Shown: positions 16,510-24,989 of the stretch, piece after piece | How the letters are laid out: every line of letters starts with the position of its first letter | Position numbering within the stretch: position 1 is the stretch's first letter | Source of the DNA: Sphaerisporangium corydalis | GTDB taxonomy: Bacteria; Actinomycetota; Actinomycetes; Streptosporangiales; Streptosporangiaceae | Direction of reading: 5' to 3' | DNA: 64,000 bases | NCBI RefSeq assembly: GCF_025506355.1 | Contig: NZ_JANZYP010000049.1 | Coordinates: forward strand, 1 to 64,000 | Position numbers and translations under genes: made by a program | The notes under the pieces: generated by a model | What the model saw: the letters and a program-made list of their open reading frames with translations, nothing else | Databases searched by the model: none | Told to the model about the DNA's origin: nothing

Positions 16510-19500
16510 GTGCACCCATCCAGAAGCCCGGGCAGGTACCGATTGGGCCTGCTCATCGCCGTCCTGGTCGCGCTGGTCGCGTCCGGCCTGGCCTTGACCG
16601 GCACCGCCATGGCCGTCGACACCTTGCTCTCCCAGGGGAGGCCGGCGACGGCCTCGTCCAGTGAGGGCGCCGCGTGGAGCGCCTCGGCCGCCGTCGACGG
16701 GAACGCCACCGGCACCCGCTGGGCCAGCGTCTTCAGCGACCCGCAGTGGCTCCAGGTCGACCTCGGGGAGACCGCGTCCATCAGCCAGGTTGTGCTGACC
16801 TGGGAGGCGGCGTACGGCAAGGCCTTCAAGATCCAGACCTCGGCCGACGCCTCCGCCTGGACCGACGTGTACTCGACCACGACCGGCACCGGCGGCGTCC
16901 AGACCATCCCGGTCTCGGGCTCCGGCCGGTACGTGCGGATGTACGGCACGGTCCGCGGCACCGGGTACGGCTACTCGCTGTGGGAGTTCCAGGTCTACGG
17001 CACCCCCGGCACCGGCGGGCCGCCCACCACGACCCCCACGCCCGACCCCGGCACCTGGACCGAGATCTGGAAGGACGACTTCGACGGCGCCGCAGGCACC
17101 TCGCCCTCCGGGACCAACTGGCTCCTGCGCACCGGCACCTCCTACCCGGGCGGCGCCGCGAACTGGGGGACCGGTGAGGTCGAGACCATGAGCGCCTCCA
17201 CCGCCAACGTCTCCCTCGACGGCGCGGGCCGGCTCTCCGTCAAGGCGATCAAGGACGGCGGCGGCAACTGGACGTCCGGGCGCGTCGAGACCCAGCGCAC
17301 CGACTTCACCCCGCAGGCCGGCGAGCAGCTGAGGTTCACCGCCAAGCTCAAGCAGCCCGACGTGGCCAACGCCGCGGGCTACTGGCCGGGCTTCCGGGCG
17401 ACCGGCGCCGCCTACCGGGGCAACTACAACAACTGGCCCGGCGTCGGCGAGACCGACATCATGACCGACGTCAACGGCCGCAGCCAGCTCGCCAACACCC
17501 TGCACTGCGGCACCGCCCCCGCCGGAGTGTGCAACGAGTACGACGGCCGCACCAGCGGATTCGCCTCCTGCACCGGCTGCCGGACCGGGTACCACGAGTA
17601 CACGCAGATCATCGACCGCACCAAGACCGACGAGGAGATCCGCTTCTACCTCGACGGCAAGCAGACCTGGGTCGTCCGCGAGAGCCAGGTCGGGGTAACC
17701 GCCTGGAACGCCGCCGTCCACCACGGCTTCTACCTGCGCTTCGACCTCGCGATCGGCGGCTCGCTGCCCAACGCCATCGCCGGCTCCACCACCCCCACCG
17801 CCGCCACGACCTCCGGCGGCGTCCTCAGCGTGGACTCGGTCTCGGTCGCCAGGAGCCCCGGCACCGTGCCGGCCGCGATGACCGACCCGGCCACTCCCGC
17901 GGGCCCGAGCGTGGTCAAGGTCACGGGCACCCAGGGCAACTGGCAGCTCACCGTCAACGGCGCCGCCTACCAGGTCAAGGGCCTCACCTACGGCCCGCCG
18001 CAGGCCGCCGCCGACGGCTACATGCGCGACCTGAAGTCCATGGGCGTCAACACGATCCGCACCTGGGGCGTCGACGACGCCAACACCCCCACCCTGCTCG
18101 ACCGGGCCGCCCAGCAGGGCCTCAAGGTGATCGTCGGGCACTGGCTCAACCAGGGCGCCGACTACGTCAACGACACCGCTTACAAGACCAGCGTCAAGAA
18201 CGAGATCGTCGCCAGGGTCAACACGCTCAAGAACCGCCAGGGCGTGCTGATGTGGGACGTCGGCAACGAGGTCATCCTCACCATGCAGGACCACGGACTG
18301 CCCGCGGCCGAGGTCGAGGCGCGGCGCGTCGCCTACGCCAAGTTCGTCAACGAGGTCGCCGTGGCCGTGCACGCCGCCGACCCCAACCACCCGGTCACCT
18401 CGACCGACGCGTGGACCGGCGCCTGGCCGTACTACAAGACCTACGCCCCGGCGCTGGACCTGCTCGCGGTCAACTCCTACGGGGCGATCGGCGGCGTCAA
18501 GCAGGCCTGGATCGACGGCGGCCACACCAAGCCGTACATCGTCACCGAGGCCGGGCCCGCGGGCGAGTGGGAGGTGCCGAACGACGTCAACGGCGTCCCC
18601 ACCGAGCCCACCGACCTGCAGAAGCGCGCCGGGTACACCACGAGCTGGAACACGATCAAGGGCCACGCGGGCGTCGCGCTCGGCGCCACCGAGTTCCACT
18701 ACGGCCTGGAGAACGACTTCGGCGGCGTGTGGCTCAACACCTTCACCGGCGGCTGGCGGCGGCTCGGCTACCACGCGCTCAAGCAGGCGTACACCGGCAC
18801 GGCCTCGGCCAACACGCCCCCGGAGATCACCGCGATGACGGTCGGCTCGCAGACTGCCGTCCCCGCCGGCGGACAGTTCACCGTCGGCACCAGCGTCACC
18901 GACCCGAACGGCGACCCCGTCCGCTACAACCTGATGGCCAGCAACAAGCACATCACCGGCGGAACCGGCTTCTCCCACCTGCGGTTCACCGAGACCTCCC
19001 CGGGCCAGTTCTCGGTCACCGCGCCCGAGCAGATGGGCGTGTGGAAGGTCTACGTGTACGCCTTCGACGGGCAGGGCAACGTCGGGATCGAGCAGAAGTC
19101 GTTCCGCGTCGTCCCCCCGACGATCAACGGCACCAACGTGGCGATCGGCAAGCCGACCACCGCCTCGACCTACCAGGCGACCGGCGACGGCGCACCGTTC
19201 CTGCCCACCAAGGCGACCGACGGCAGCTTCACCACGCGGTGGGCCAGCGAGTGGAGCGACCCCCAGTGGATCCAGGTCGACCTCGGCGCCGTCACCGCGA
19301 TCAAGCACGTGGAGCTCGGATGGGAGAGCGCCTACGGCAAGTCCTACCAGGTCCAGACCTCCACCGACGGCGCCACCTGGACCAACGCCTACTCCACCAC
19401 GGCCTCGGACGGCGGCTTCGACGAGATCGACCTGACCGCCTCCACCCGCTACGTCCGCCTCAACCTCGCCCAACGCGGCACCCCGTACGGCTACTCCCTG

Positions 19501-19524
19501 TGGGAATTCGGCATCTACCGCTAA
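16510..19524 (+). CDS. Secreted multidomain glucanase: CBM32, GH16-like, GH-A domain, Ig-like, CBM32
   Basis: The 1004-residue protein starts with a signal peptide (RLGLLIAVLVALVASG ... AMA). A discoidin/CBM32 domain follows at about 37-165 (DPQWLQVDLGE, YGYSLWEFQVYG), then a Pro/Thr linker, a GH16-like domain (about 182-450), a clan GH-A TIM barrel (about 467-767; likely acid/base in WDVGNEV, Glu 587, and nucleophile in IVTEAGPAG, Glu 680), an Ig-like domain (about 780-885) and a second CBM32. In the GH16 motif GETDIMTD, Glu 314 and Asp 316 are kept but the usual second catalytic Glu is Thr 319, so that module may be inactive. It probably binds and cleaves extracellular beta-glucan. GTG 16510 follows GAGGAGAG. 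Confidence 0.88.
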   Translation: MHPSRSPGRYRLGLLIAVLVALVASGLALTGTAMAVDTLLSQGRPATASSSEGAAWSASAAVDGNATGTRWASVFSDPQWLQVDLGETASISQVVLTWEAAYGKAFKIQTSADASAWTDVYSTTTGTGGVQTIPVSGSGRYVRMYGTVRGTGYGYSLWEFQVYGTPGTGGPPTTTPTPDPGTWTEIWKDDFDGAAGTSPSGTNWLLRTGTSYPGGAANWGTGEVETMSASTANVSLDGAGRLSVKAIKDGGGNWTSGRVETQRTDFTPQAGEQLRFTAKLKQPDVANAAGYWPGFRATGAAYRGNYNNWPGVGETDIMTDVNGRSQLANTLHCGTAPAGVCNEYDGRTSGFASCTGCRTGYHEYTQIIDRTKTDEEIRFYLDGKQTWVVRESQVGVTAWNAAVHHGFYLRFDLAIGGSLPNAIAGSTTPTAATTSGGVLSVDSVSVARSPGTVPAAMTDPATPAGPSVVKVTGTQGNWQLTVNGAAYQVKGLTYGPPQAAADGYMRDLKSMGVNTIRTWGVDDANTPTLLDRAAQQGLKVIVGHWLNQGADYVNDTAYKTSVKNEIVARVNTLKNRQGVLMWDVGNEVILTMQDHGLPAAEVEARRVAYAKFVNEVAVAVHAADPNHPVTSTDAWTGAWPYYKTYAPALDLLAVNSYGAIGGVKQAWIDGGHTKPYIVTEAGPAGEWEVPNDVNGVPTEPTDLQKRAGYTTSWNTIKGHAGVALGATEFHYGLENDFGGVWLNTFTGGWRRLGYHALKQAYTGTASANTPPEITAMTVGSQTAVPAGGQFTVGTSVTDPNGDPVRYNLMASNKHITGGTGFSHLRFTETSPGQFSVTAPEQMGVWKVYVYAFDGQGNVGIEQKSFRVVPPTINGTNVAIGKPTTASTYQATGDGAPFLPTKATDGSFTTRWASEWSDPQWIQVDLGAVTAIKHVELGWESAYGKSYQVQTSTDGATWTNAYSTTASDGGFDEIDLTASTRYVRLNLAQRGTPYGYSLWEFGIYR

Positions 19525-19554
19525 CTCGCCCCCCGACCTCCCTGACCACCTGAC

Positions 19555-19596
19555 CCGGACGGCCCGCCCCCTTCACTCGGGGCGCGGGCCGTCCGG
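19555..19596 (+). terminator. Terminator after the multidomain glucanase
   Basis: CCGGACGGCCCGC (19555-19567) pairs perfectly with 19584-19596 around a 16-nt loop, 30 bp past the stop codon. Confidence 0.85.
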
Positions 19597-19819
19597 CTGC
19601 CCGTTGTCTGGCTGCCTAGTGCCCCGCTGCCCGTACTCCGGGTGTCCGGCCCTCCGTGTGCGGCTCTCGGCCGGTGGTCCGCCGTTCGGTGCCGTTTCGG
19701 GACGGCGGCTGATTCTGGTGGTTCATGGGTCTTTGTCGTCCAGCCCGATCACTCGTCCGTCACACTGGTTGGCGAGCCATCACGGTCACGGCACCGGTAT
19801 CCGATGCGGCGAGGCGGCA
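19597..19819. other. Intergenic, no gene seen
   Basis: About 220 bp between the glucanase terminator and the next start. Short repeats such as TGCCCGTTGTCTGGCTGCC and CCGCTGCCCGTACTCCGG occur near 19597-19640. No clear promoter could be assigned. Confidence 0.4.
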
Positions 19820-21214
19820 GTGAGCGACGACTCGAACCAGGGGACAGGTCACCGCCGCGCGGCCCGCGGCCGTCCGGCGCCCGCGGCCATCCGCCGGCTG
19901 TGCGTGGCCGTCGACGTGCAGTCGTACAGCGTCCGCGACAACCGTGGCCAGCTCGCCGTGCAGGAGCGGCTGAAGCGCGTCCTGGACCGCGCCCTGTCGC
20001 GCGCCGGGCTGTCCCCGGCCGCCGTCCTCCGCCAGGACAGGGGCGACGGACAGCTCATCCTGCTCCCCGCAGGCGTCGACGAGGCCCGCGTCATCGCCGT
20101 CCTGCTGTACGAGATCGCCACCGGCCTCGCCGACACCAACCCCCCTCCCAGCCCCGAACCGGGCACCGGGAACCGGGAGAAGAACGGAACCGGGATCCGG
20201 GTCGAGGATGGAAGCGGGCTCGGGGGGATGACCGGAGCCGAAGCCGGAAGTCGTATCCGGCTGCGGCTGGCTCTGGCGCAAGGGATCGTGCATGAGGCGG
20301 CGACCGGGTATGTCGGGAAGGCGGTCGTGGACGCCTGCCGGCTCGTGGACGCGAGAGTGGTGCGCGCGGCCCTCACCGAGCACGACGAGCGCGACCTGGT
20401 GGTGGCCGTCACCGACGACCTCTTCCAGGATGTGGTGGTCCACGGGTACGCCGGTCTGGCGGCGGCCGGCTTCCGGCGCGTGGACGTCGAGCTCGCCGAC
20501 AAGAACTTCTCGGCCGCCGTCTGGCTCGCGGTCCCACCCGTACCGTCCCCGCCGGACGCCGGTGGTCCGGCACGGGGGAGGCTCGGGGCGTTCGCCGGCG
20601 TGCCCGTTCTGGTCGCCGTGCTGGCGCTCGCGGCCTGGCAGATGACCGGCTCGGGCGTCCTTGGCCCCGGGCCGATGCCGGCGTCCAGAGACGCCTCAGC
20701 CCACGCGGACCCTACGCCATCGGAGTCGGGGGAGGCGTCCAGAGACGCCTCAGCCCACGCGGACCTTACGCCATCGGAGTCGGGGGATTCGACCTCGTCC
20801 GAGCGGCCTGGTTCCGTGTCACGGGGGCCGGAGGAGATCGAGGCGCCGTTCGTCATCTTCGACAGGACCGGCTCGGTGCCGACCTGCGGGCCCATATCGG
20901 GGTCCGGGTGGGTGCCGCCCGGATACGCCCTCCGCGTGTACTCCAAGGGCGGTCACCGGTACTTCCCGGCCTGGAACGCCGCCCGCGTCGACCGGGCCTC
21001 GGCGACGTGGGAGATGCCCGAGCTCTACCTCGGCCCCGTAGAAGGTCCCGGCAAGAGTGTCACGGTCTACGCCGTCCTCCTCCCGCTGAAGGAGAGCGCG
21101 AAGCTGAGCCGCGAATTCGAGCGGAAGTGGTCCTTCTCGTCCCTCCCACCGCGCGTGGTCGCGACCCACACCTTCACCGTCACCAGCGGCCCTTGCCCCG
21201 GCTCGGTCCCGTAG
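19820..21214 (+). CDS. Nucleotidyl-cyclase-like domain membrane protein, possible signalling/conflict protein
   Basis: The 464-residue protein starts at GTG behind GAGGCGG. Residues about 15-245 resemble a class III nucleotidyl-cyclase-like fold (RLCVAVDVQSYSVRDNRG, LRQDRGDGQLILLP, LALAQGIVHEAATGYVGKAV, LVVAVTDDLFQDVV), as found N-terminal in actinobacterial effector-associated proteins. The strict catalytic metal residues are not clearly complete, so it may only sense. A Pro/Gly-rich insert interrupts it (PSPEPGTGNREKNG). One membrane helix lies near residue 258 (AFAGVPVLVAVLALAAW). After it come two perfect-length 18-residue repeats (ASRDASAHADPTPSESGE) and an extracellular domain with a Cys pair (VPTCGPISGSGW ... 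SGPCPG). Role not established; family assignment is moderate. Confidence 0.6.
   Translation: MSDDSNQGTGHRRAARGRPAPAAIRRLCVAVDVQSYSVRDNRGQLAVQERLKRVLDRALSRAGLSPAAVLRQDRGDGQLILLPAGVDEARVIAVLLYEIATGLADTNPPPSPEPGTGNREKNGTGIRVEDGSGLGGMTGAEAGSRIRLRLALAQGIVHEAATGYVGKAVVDACRLVDARVVRAALTEHDERDLVVAVTDDLFQDVVVHGYAGLAAAGFRRVDVELADKNFSAAVWLAVPPVPSPPDAGGPARGRLGAFAGVPVLVAVLALAAWQMTGSGVLGPGPMPASRDASAHADPTPSESGEASRDASAHADLTPSESGDSTSSERPGSVSRGPEEIEAPFVIFDRTGSVPTCGPISGSGWVPPGYALRVYSKGGHRYFPAWNAARVDRASATWEMPELYLGPVEGPGKSVTVYAVLLPLKESAKLSREFERKWSFSSLPPRVVATHTFTVTSGPCPGSVP
20681..20788 (+). repeat. 54-bp in-frame tandem duplication
   Basis: Two 54-bp copies start at 20681 and 20735 (GCGTCCAGAGACGCCTCAGC) and are almost identical. 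They duplicate 18 residues of the linker after the membrane helix. The near identity suggests a recent event and likely length variation between strains. Confidence 0.85.
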
Positions 21215-21551
21215 CTCGCCCGGCCGGTCGCCCATCGCCAACGGCAGGATCGGCCTGTGGGCGCGACTCATCGCATTCAGAGTGTCCCGGAGGGGGTGTG
21301 TCCGCTTTCTTGCCCGGATTCTGGTGGTGGTGGCCGATGCCGTCGATTCCTTGGGTGAATCAAGAGGGTCTTAGTCGGCTCGCCGGGCGGTTCTGGTGCT
21401 GCGGTGGCGCGGAATTTGGGTGCTGTGGAAGTGATGTGTCTCGGTGCTGTGGAGTTGGTGTGCGTTGCTGGATTCGGTTGTCGGTTTGAATTTGATCGGT
21501 GTGTAAGGATTGTTTGTGGTCGGTGGTGTCTATCCGGGATTCCTTGGTTTG

Positions 21552-21680
21552 TTAGTCCCAGGTGGTGCCGGGGGTGCGGCCGAAGGTGTCCCAGGTGGTG
21601 CCGGGGGTGCGGGTGAAGGAGTCCCAGGTGGTGCCGGCGGCGCGGGTGGCGGTGTTCTTGGCGGTGGTGGTGTTCGTCAT
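21552..21680 (-). CDS. TWD-repeat peptide, copy 1 (type A, 42 aa)
   Basis: The 42-residue peptide begins MTNTTTAKNTATRAA and then has two 11-residue repeats, GTTWDSFTRTP and GTTWDTFGRTP, ending with a half repeat GTTWD at the C-terminus. There is no signal peptide, Cys or membrane segment. The start is fixed by AAAAGGAAC 6-14 bp upstream and by copies 2 and 6, where a stop separates the upstream frame. This copy alone has Pro rather than Ala at the end of the first repeat. Coding DNA and leader are nearly identical in all six copies, whereas intervals diverge. Function unknown: a modified-peptide precursor, a self-associating peptide or a regulator are possibilities, all inference. Confidence 0.75.
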   Translation of the reverse strand: MTNTTTAKNTATRAAGTTWDSFTRTPGTTWDTFGRTPGTTWD

Positions 21681-22448
21681 TTTCGTGTTCCTTTTCTGGA
21701 GGGCTGTTGTTTTGTTCTCGCACTTACAACAATGCGGGAATCCGAGGCCCCGATCCAGATGAATGGACGGCAGCAAGCTGCCCGCCCGTGACCACTTCCT
21801 GCCACCGTTGAACGTGACATGCGGAACCGCCGGTCAGACCCGCACGCTGTCCCAGGTCAGGACGTCGACCAGCGGGTATCCGACACTGGCTCTACGCACC
21901 GGAGAGCTCCCGGCCGAGGCGGCATTCCGGTGCCGATCTGCTCGCGCAGCCGCCAAGAGCCCTCTCCAGGCCCTGCGAGGTCCGCACTCGCCGCGTCCGC
22001 GCAGCTCGATGACGCCGCGCTCGTCGTTCCAGGACGTGGTCGAAGTCGCAAATCCTCGGCGAGCACGCGCCAAGCCTTGGCCCTCTGCTCCAGGGCCAAG
22101 CCCTCAGGAGGACGTCGCGTGGACCCCACCGACCGAACACCCTGGTGGCGACCTCCGGCGGTCACGCGGGCGCGGGCCATCGCCCGGCCTGACAGGCCGG
22201 CGGAGGGTGGGGCGGGAGGGGGTGCATCCGCTTTCTTGCCCGGATTCTGATGATGGTGGCCGATGCCGTCGATTCCTTGGGTGAATCAAGAGGGTCTTAG
22301 TCGGCTTACCGGGCTGATCTACCGCTGTGATGCGAAACTTCAGTGCTGTGAGTTGTCGTGGCTCGTCGGATTCGATTATTTGATGGAGAAACTGAGGTCA
22401 ATCGGTTGATTATCGTCGATGTCGTTCTTCCGGGCTTTTCCGTTTTTG

Positions 22449-22577
22449 TTAGTCCCAGGTGGTGCCGGGGGTGCGGCCGAAGGTGTCCCAGGTGGTTCCG
22501 GCGGTGCGGGTGAAGGAGTCCCAGGTGGTGCCGGCGGCGCGGGTGGCGGTGTTCTTGGCGGTGGCGGTGTTCGTCAT
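22449..22577 (-). CDS. TWD-repeat peptide, copy 2 (type B, 42 aa)
   Basis: The peptide starts MTNTATAKNTATRAA, followed by GTTWDSFTRTA, GTTWDTFGRTP and terminal GTTWD. In the leader the in-frame codon CAG of type A copies is TAG, so translation from upstream cannot reach the peptide; this supports ATG 22577 as the true start. The ribosome-binding site is AAAAGGAAC. In front lies a short in-frame frame starting MGGRKWSGAG and containing PHCCKCENKTTAL, closed by that stop, which may be a leader ORF or chance. Its upstream interval holds the MarR and esterase genes. Confidence 0.75.
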   Translation of the reverse strand: MTNTATAKNTATRAAGTTWDSFTRTAGTTWDTFGRTPGTTWD

Positions 22578-22914
22578 TTTGATGTTCCTTTTCTAGAGGG
22601 CCGTTGTTTTGTTCTCGCACTTACAACAATGCGGGAATCCGGGGCCCCGATCCAGATGAATGGACGGCAGCAAGCTGCCCGCCCCTGACCACTTCCTGCC
22701 ACCCATGAAATAGACACACCGAACCGCTGGACAGGTCGTCTGGTCGCCCCAGGTCAGGACGTGGTCACCCCGCCACCGCGGCGCGTCCCGTACCGGCATC
22801 GGCGTATCGACGAGCATGATCACAGCGGTGACCATCTCAGATCCCGGGCTGGACCAGGCCGCGATCCGCGCGTGTGACTCGGTCAGGCCGAGATCTCCGC
22901 GTGCGATCGGAGGA

Positions 22915-23376
22915 TCAGTCGCTTTCGAGGCCGATGAGCTCTTCCAGCGTTCGCCGCAGCGTGGTGACCCGATCCTGGCCGAGGCTCAGTGACCATCGCC
23001 ACTCGATGTCGGTGAGGATCTGGGCGGCGGCGACCTGCGCCATCGTGCCCTGGTCGGTCAGCCGGATGATCTTCGCGCGACGGTCGTCCGAGTCGGCCAC
23101 CCGCTCGACGTAGCCGTGTCTCTCAAGCTCGCTGACGACCTCGCCGATCGCCTGCTTGGTGAGCCCGGAGCGTTCGGCGAGCGTGGTGAGCCGCGAGCCC
23201 TCCGGGCCGATGAACCGGAAGACGGAGCCATGGACGTACCGGATCCCCTCGAACCCCTCGTCGGCGAGGCGTTGGTGGAGTTTGTCGACGGCGATGTCCT
23301 TGGCCTGCGTGAGCAGGGTCGGAAGCGGCACGTTGCCCTCGTCGTCCTTTCCTCGCTTTCCGGATCGCGTCGTCAT
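22915..23376 (-). CDS. MarR-family transcriptional regulator
   Basis: The 153-residue protein has a central winged helix (RLTTLAERSGLTKQAIGEVV, residues about 62-82; wing VERVADSDDRRAKIIRLTDQG) and flanking dimerisation helices (TLLTQAKDIAVDKLHQRLAD; RRTLEELIGLE). MarR proteins are dimeric repressors relieved by small aromatic or phenolic ligands. It is divergent from the esterase gene 116 bp away and should control the shared intergenic region. The start is ATG 23376 with GAGAGG upstream. The pair sits between peptide cassettes 2 and 3 and is absent from the sister interval between cassettes 4 and 5. Confidence 0.9.
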   Translation of the reverse strand: MTTRSGKRGKDDEGNVPLPTLLTQAKDIAVDKLHQRLADEGFEGIRYVHGSVFRFIGPEGSRLTTLAERSGLTKQAIGEVVSELERHGYVERVADSDDRRAKIIRLTDQGTMAQVAAAQILTDIEWRWSLSLGQDRVTTLRRTLEELIGLESD

Positions 23377-23446
23377 CCCGGGCGGCCTCTCTGCGGAGCG
23401 ATTTCGTCAGGCGGCTTGACGGTATCATCGCATATGGTAAGGTCGC

Positions 23447-23475
23447 TTGACTGTCAGGCAGACTGACTAAATACC
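23447..23475 (+). promoter_or_regulatory. Esterase promoter with probable MarR operator
   Basis: TTGACT (23447-23452) is followed 15-17 bp later by TAAATA/AATACC (23468-23475). Between them lies the inverted repeat GTCAG-N5-CTGAC (23453-23467), placed so that binding would block RNA polymerase. Assignment to the divergent MarR protein is inference from position. Confidence 0.6.
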
Positions 23476-23492
23476 ACACGATGGAGGACACG

Positions 23493-24377
23493 ATGCAAAG
23501 CGTCGCGGAACAGCGCGCGCAGTTCTCGACAATGCTCACCCGGCCCCTACCCGACGACGTCGAGCTGTCGGCGACGACCCTCGGTGGGCGACCGGCACTG
23601 GAGCTCCGGATCGAGGCGCCCGGCACGGCGGGCACCGAGGGAGCCACTCGCGGCGGCGAGGACGTGCTGCTGTACTTCCACGGCGGCGGCTTCGTGGTCG
23701 GGTCACCCCGCGCCACCGCCCACCTCACCGTTGCGTTGCTCCGGCACCTCGACGGCCGGGCGATCTCGCTCGACTATCGGCTGGCGCCCGAGGAGCCGTT
23801 TCCTGCGGCGCCGGACGACTGCCTGGCGGCGTACCTGGAACTGCTGGAATCGGGTGTCGACCCCCGGCGGGTGGTGATCGCGGGCGACTCGGCGGGGGCC
23901 GGACTGGCCGTCGTCACACTGCTCCGCGCCCGCGACGCGGGCTCGCCGATGCCGGCGGCCGCGGTCCTGTTCTCGCCATGGGCCGATCTCACTCTCGGCG
24001 GTGCGAGCATGCGATCCAAGGTCGGGATCGACCCGATCTTCACGCCGACCGCTTTCGAGTGGTATTCGGATCAGTACCTCCCGGACGGTGACAGGTCGGC
24101 GCCCGAAGCAAGCCCGGTCTTCGCCGACCTCGCCGGATTACCGCCCCTGCTGATCCAGGTCGGTTCGAGTGAGCTCCTTTTGGACGACGCCGTGCGGCTG
24201 GCCGGTCGCGCGGGTGCCGACGAGGTCGCGGTGACGCTGGAGATCGCTCCGCGTGAACCGCACGTGTTCCAGCACAATGACTCGGCCGAGGCGACGGCGG
24301 CCCTGGAGCGGGCCGGGCGATTCCTGGCCTCCCGGCTTCCCGGCGACGGGGCACCCACCGAAGCCCACCAGGCTTGA
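23493..24377 (+). CDS. Alpha/beta-hydrolase esterase, HSL (bHSL) family
   Basis: The 294-residue enzyme has the hormone-sensitive-lipase-like oxyanion motif HGGGF (about residue 70), the nucleophile elbow GDSAGAGL (about 137), a likely acid in DP(I)FTPTAFEWY and the catalytic His in PHVFQ near residue 265. It hydrolyses short-chain esters or lactones in the cytosol. I prefer ATG 23493 because GGAGG lies 5 bp before it and overlaps the upstream ATG 23481. It is divergent from the MarR gene and probably induced when that repressor binds ligand. The sequence after its stop (GAGTGACCG...AGAGACCATG) is found again between cassettes 4 and 5 without the gene. Confidence 0.9.
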   Translation: MQSVAEQRAQFSTMLTRPLPDDVELSATTLGGRPALELRIEAPGTAGTEGATRGGEDVLLYFHGGGFVVGSPRATAHLTVALLRHLDGRAISLDYRLAPEEPFPAAPDDCLAAYLELLESGVDPRRVVIAGDSAGAGLAVVTLLRARDAGSPMPAAAVLFSPWADLTLGGASMRSKVGIDPIFTPTAFEWYSDQYLPDGDRSAPEASPVFADLAGLPPLLIQVGSSELLLDDAVRLAGRAGADEVAVTLEIAPREPHVFQHNDSAEATAALERAGRFLASRLPGDGAPTEAHQA

Positions 24378-24765
24378 GTGACCGTTTCCAGCCATCACTG
24401 ACGGGGAGAGACCATGCCGCTGGCGACCAGACCCCTCGTGTACCGGGCTCGGCGCCTCCCGTAGGCGTGGTCTCCTGCACTCAGGGCGGTGGCCTGGGTT
24501 TGCCGTCCAGGGCGAGCGCAGGCGATCGTCCGGCGTGCGAGGCCGACGGAAGGGTGGTGCGGGAGGGGGTGTGTCCGCTTTCTTACCCGGATTGTTCTGG
24601 TGGCCGATGCCGTCGATTCCTTAGCTGAATCAAGAGGGTCTTAGTCGGCTTGCCGGGCGGTTCTGGGTGTTGCAGTGGTGCGGAATCTTGGTGCTGTGTA
24701 GCGCTGCGATATTTCAGTGGTGGGAAGTCGGTCTGTTCTGGAGATCTGAAGTTCGGCTTAGCTCG

Positions 24766-24799
24766 TCGGATTCGGATTCGGATTCGGATTCGGATTCGG
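24766..24799. repeat. Hexanucleotide repeat (GGATTC)5
   Basis: Five and a half tandem copies of GGATTC occur inside the 3' part of cassette 3. The other cassettes have only one unit there (for example GGATTCGG), so this is a local slippage expansion. Confidence 0.9.
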
Positions 24800-24860
24800 T
24801 CGGCGGGTAATGGCCGGTTTCTTTGTGGTCGGTGGTGTCTATCTGGGACTTCTAGGTTTG

Positions 24861-24989
24861 TTAGTCCCAGGTGGTGCCGGGGGTGCGGCCGAAGGTGTCC
24901 CAGGTGGTGCCGGCGGTGCGGGTGAAGGAGTCCCAGGTGGTGCCGGCGGCGCGGGTGGCGGTGTTCTTGGCGGTGGCGGTGCTCGTCAT
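24861..24989 (-). CDS. TWD-repeat peptide, copy 3 (type A, 42 aa)
   Basis: The peptide starts MTSTATAKNTATRAA and continues GTTWDSFTRTA, GTTWDTFGRTP, GTTWD. The only N-terminal difference from copies 2, 4 and 6 is Ser instead of Asn at position 3. Leader, ribosome-binding site (AAAAGGAAC) and the GGCAGC palindrome at 25078-25091 are intact. Its upstream interval (25116-25570) is homologous to those of copies 1 and 5, but reading frames are not kept between them, so that interval looks non-coding or decayed. Confidence 0.75.
   Translation of the reverse strand: MTSTATAKNTATRAAGTTWDSFTRTAGTTWDTFGRTPGTTWD

Noticed and set aside
13738-19473. Single 1911-codon frame on the minus strand
   Set aside because: Only the part from 16248 down encodes GH3. 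The rest is antisense to the multidomain glucanase and has Gly/Val-rich nonsense translation, as is common in high-GC DNA.
21552-21776. Longer 74-residue version of the TWD peptide starting MLPSIHLDRG
   Set aside because: In copies 2 and 6 a TAG interrupts this frame just before the ribosome-binding site, and AAAAGGAAC is correctly placed for the inner ATG. The 42-residue form is the only one possible in all six copies.
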